NCBI GenBank assembly: GCA_963579025.1 | Contig: CAUZFZ010000041.1 | Location: forward strand, 1-64,000 | Length of the DNA: 64,000 bases | Origin: CAUZFZ01 sp963579025 | GTDB taxonomy: Bacteria > Planctomycetota > Planctomycetia > Planctomycetales > Planctomycetaceae | Direction: 5' to 3' | Part shown: positions 63,259-64,000 of the stretch, in pieces | Layout: each line of letters opens with the position of its first letter | Numbering within the stretch: position 1 is the stretch's first letter | Translations under genes and position numbers: made by a program | The notes under the pieces: model-generated | Databases searched by the model: none | Told to the model about the DNA's origin: nothing | The model's input: the letters and a program-made list of their open reading frames with translations, nothing else

Positions 63259-64000
63259 CTAGTCCGCCAGCCAGAGTGGTCCAATGGGACCATCTTCGCT
63301 CGTGTCCACGAGTTCGCCGATTTCTGGAAACGCGTCACCGGTCGCCTCCGTTAGCTTAACGAGACACGCATAGTCTGAATGTATCGCTTTGATCGCCGCT
63401 TGGTTGTCGCCTGCCAACGCGACCAAAGTAGCGCTAACTGCGTTCGCACACATGCTACCGAGCGTTGATGCTGCGTCGTACGTGTCTGCGGAAGAAACCT
63501 CAGCTAGGCGAAAGACGGCGACGATTGCGTAGTTTGCGATCACAGCTTGATTTTGTTCACGCTTGTCGTCCTTGATTGGTCCAGCGAGAGCTTTTCGATG
63601 AGCCATCGCCGCATCCGCAAGGTTGTTAGACACCTCTTCTCCTGTAGCTGCTTCGACAAACTCGATAGCTTGATCGATCGTTCTTCGATGAGCCAGAATC
63701 GTATCAATATCGAGCCCCGCCGGATCGTCGAATCGCGTCTGCGCACGGCGCGCGCCACGCGCGGACAGGGCGACCATTGCCCGAATCGGCAGCTTCATCA
63801 AATCCAACTTTGATGGCAAAGCCGAAATCTCATCGAGGGTTGACGGAGTTGTGAAGGTGCGAGCTTGCCCGGTCGTTTCGGGGCCCGGCGCAGTCACCCG
63901 GAGAGGCGGTCCTGACCGAAGTTCGTCGGCCGTCATTGATCTTGCGACTTCAAGCACATCCTGTTCTGCTCGCTTCGCCTGCGTGGCGACATGTTTTCGC
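63259..64000 (-). CDS. Hypothetical protein, cut by the window edge
   Basis: The frame is open to the end of the window, so the N-terminus is missing; at least 247 residues. The nearest possible start inside is GTG at 63957. The protein is soluble and helical, with Ala-rich segments (AIEFVEAATGEEVSNNLADA, ANYAIVAVFRLAEVSSADT). I recognise no family or motif. It is upstream of the decayed effector fragment on the same strand, 40 bases away, and may once have been in one operon with it. Confidence 0.7.
   Translation of the reverse strand, partial: RKHVATQAKRAEQDVLEVARSMTADELRSGPPLRVTAPGPETTGQARTFTTPSTLDEISALPSKLDLMKLPIRAMVALSARGARRAQTRFDDPAGLDIDTILAHRRTIDQAIEFVEAATGEEVSNNLADAAMAHRKALAGPIKDDKREQNQAVIANYAIVAVFRLAEVSSADTYDAASTLGSMCANAVSATLVALAGDNQAAIKAIHSDYACLVKLTEATGDAFPEIGELVDTSEDGPIGPLWLAD

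Overview
The window looks like a chromosome segment of a planctomycete, probably of the Planctomycetaceae type, with fairly high G+C. The evidence is the family content: two cytochrome-c/DUF1549/DUF1553 proteins plus a shorter DUF1549/DUF1553 protein, three DUF1501 proteins, a DUF1552/DUF1592 pair, a PVC-type heme-binding dehydrogenase-like protein, a secreted sulfatase, DUF4058 and a BBP7-like beta-barrel protein. Family names are from memory of the sequences; no search was run.

Layout. 1-5.1 kb: a palindromic repeat, polA (minus strand) with an apparently dead proofreading domain, and a membrane-anchored coiled-coil protein with a very strong terminator. 5.1-12.6 kb: a palindromic repeat, a poly-glycine outer-membrane protein, a large cytochrome-c/DUF1549/DUF1553 protein and an NPCBM-type membrane protein. 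12.6-22.9 kb: quinone oxidoreductase and MFS transporter (overlapping), DUF4058, a beta-propeller/MoaD-like pair, a sulfatase, a small membrane protein, an MsbA-like ABC transporter and a small conserved protein. 23.3-27.5 kb: Ldh-family dehydrogenase, mobA, moeA and queA in one run. 27.5-29 kb: metallo-beta-lactamase-fold and FHA proteins (overlapping). 29.2-34.9 kb: DUF1549/DUF1553, DUF1501 and WD40 proteins, then a second DUF1501 protein. 35.0-42.3 kb: a 1783-residue acidic transmembrane protein with two kinds of unrecognised repeat, followed by an Hsp70-like ATPase. 42.4 kb: tRNA-Arg(CCG).

42.5-48.9 kb is the most unusual part. A TIR-domain gene is followed, with a 4-base overlap, by a protein with a signal sequence, fourteen nearly identical 42-residue WD40 repeats predicted outside the membrane, one transmembrane helix and a STAND/ORC-like ATPase inside. 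I read this as a candidate transmembrane NLR-like conflict or immune system. The TIR gene is broken by one extra copy of a 7-base unit; removing that copy restores an intact TIR domain. This may be a mutation or a phase switch. 49-63 kb: DUF1501 plus cytochrome-c/DUF1549/DUF1553, a Fic protein with a convergent small gene carrying an antitoxin-like motif, a DUF1552/DUF1592 pair, a heme-binding dehydrogenase-like protein, a decayed fragment of another effector-type gene, and an unrecognised gene that runs off the window.

Several intergenic regions hold inverted repeats of at least six different sequence families, mostly imperfect or nested palindromes of the REP type. Three separate loci encode secreted cytochrome/DUF1549 or DUF1592 proteins beside DUF1501 or DUF1552 proteins, a pairing typical of planctomycetes whose substrates remain unknown.
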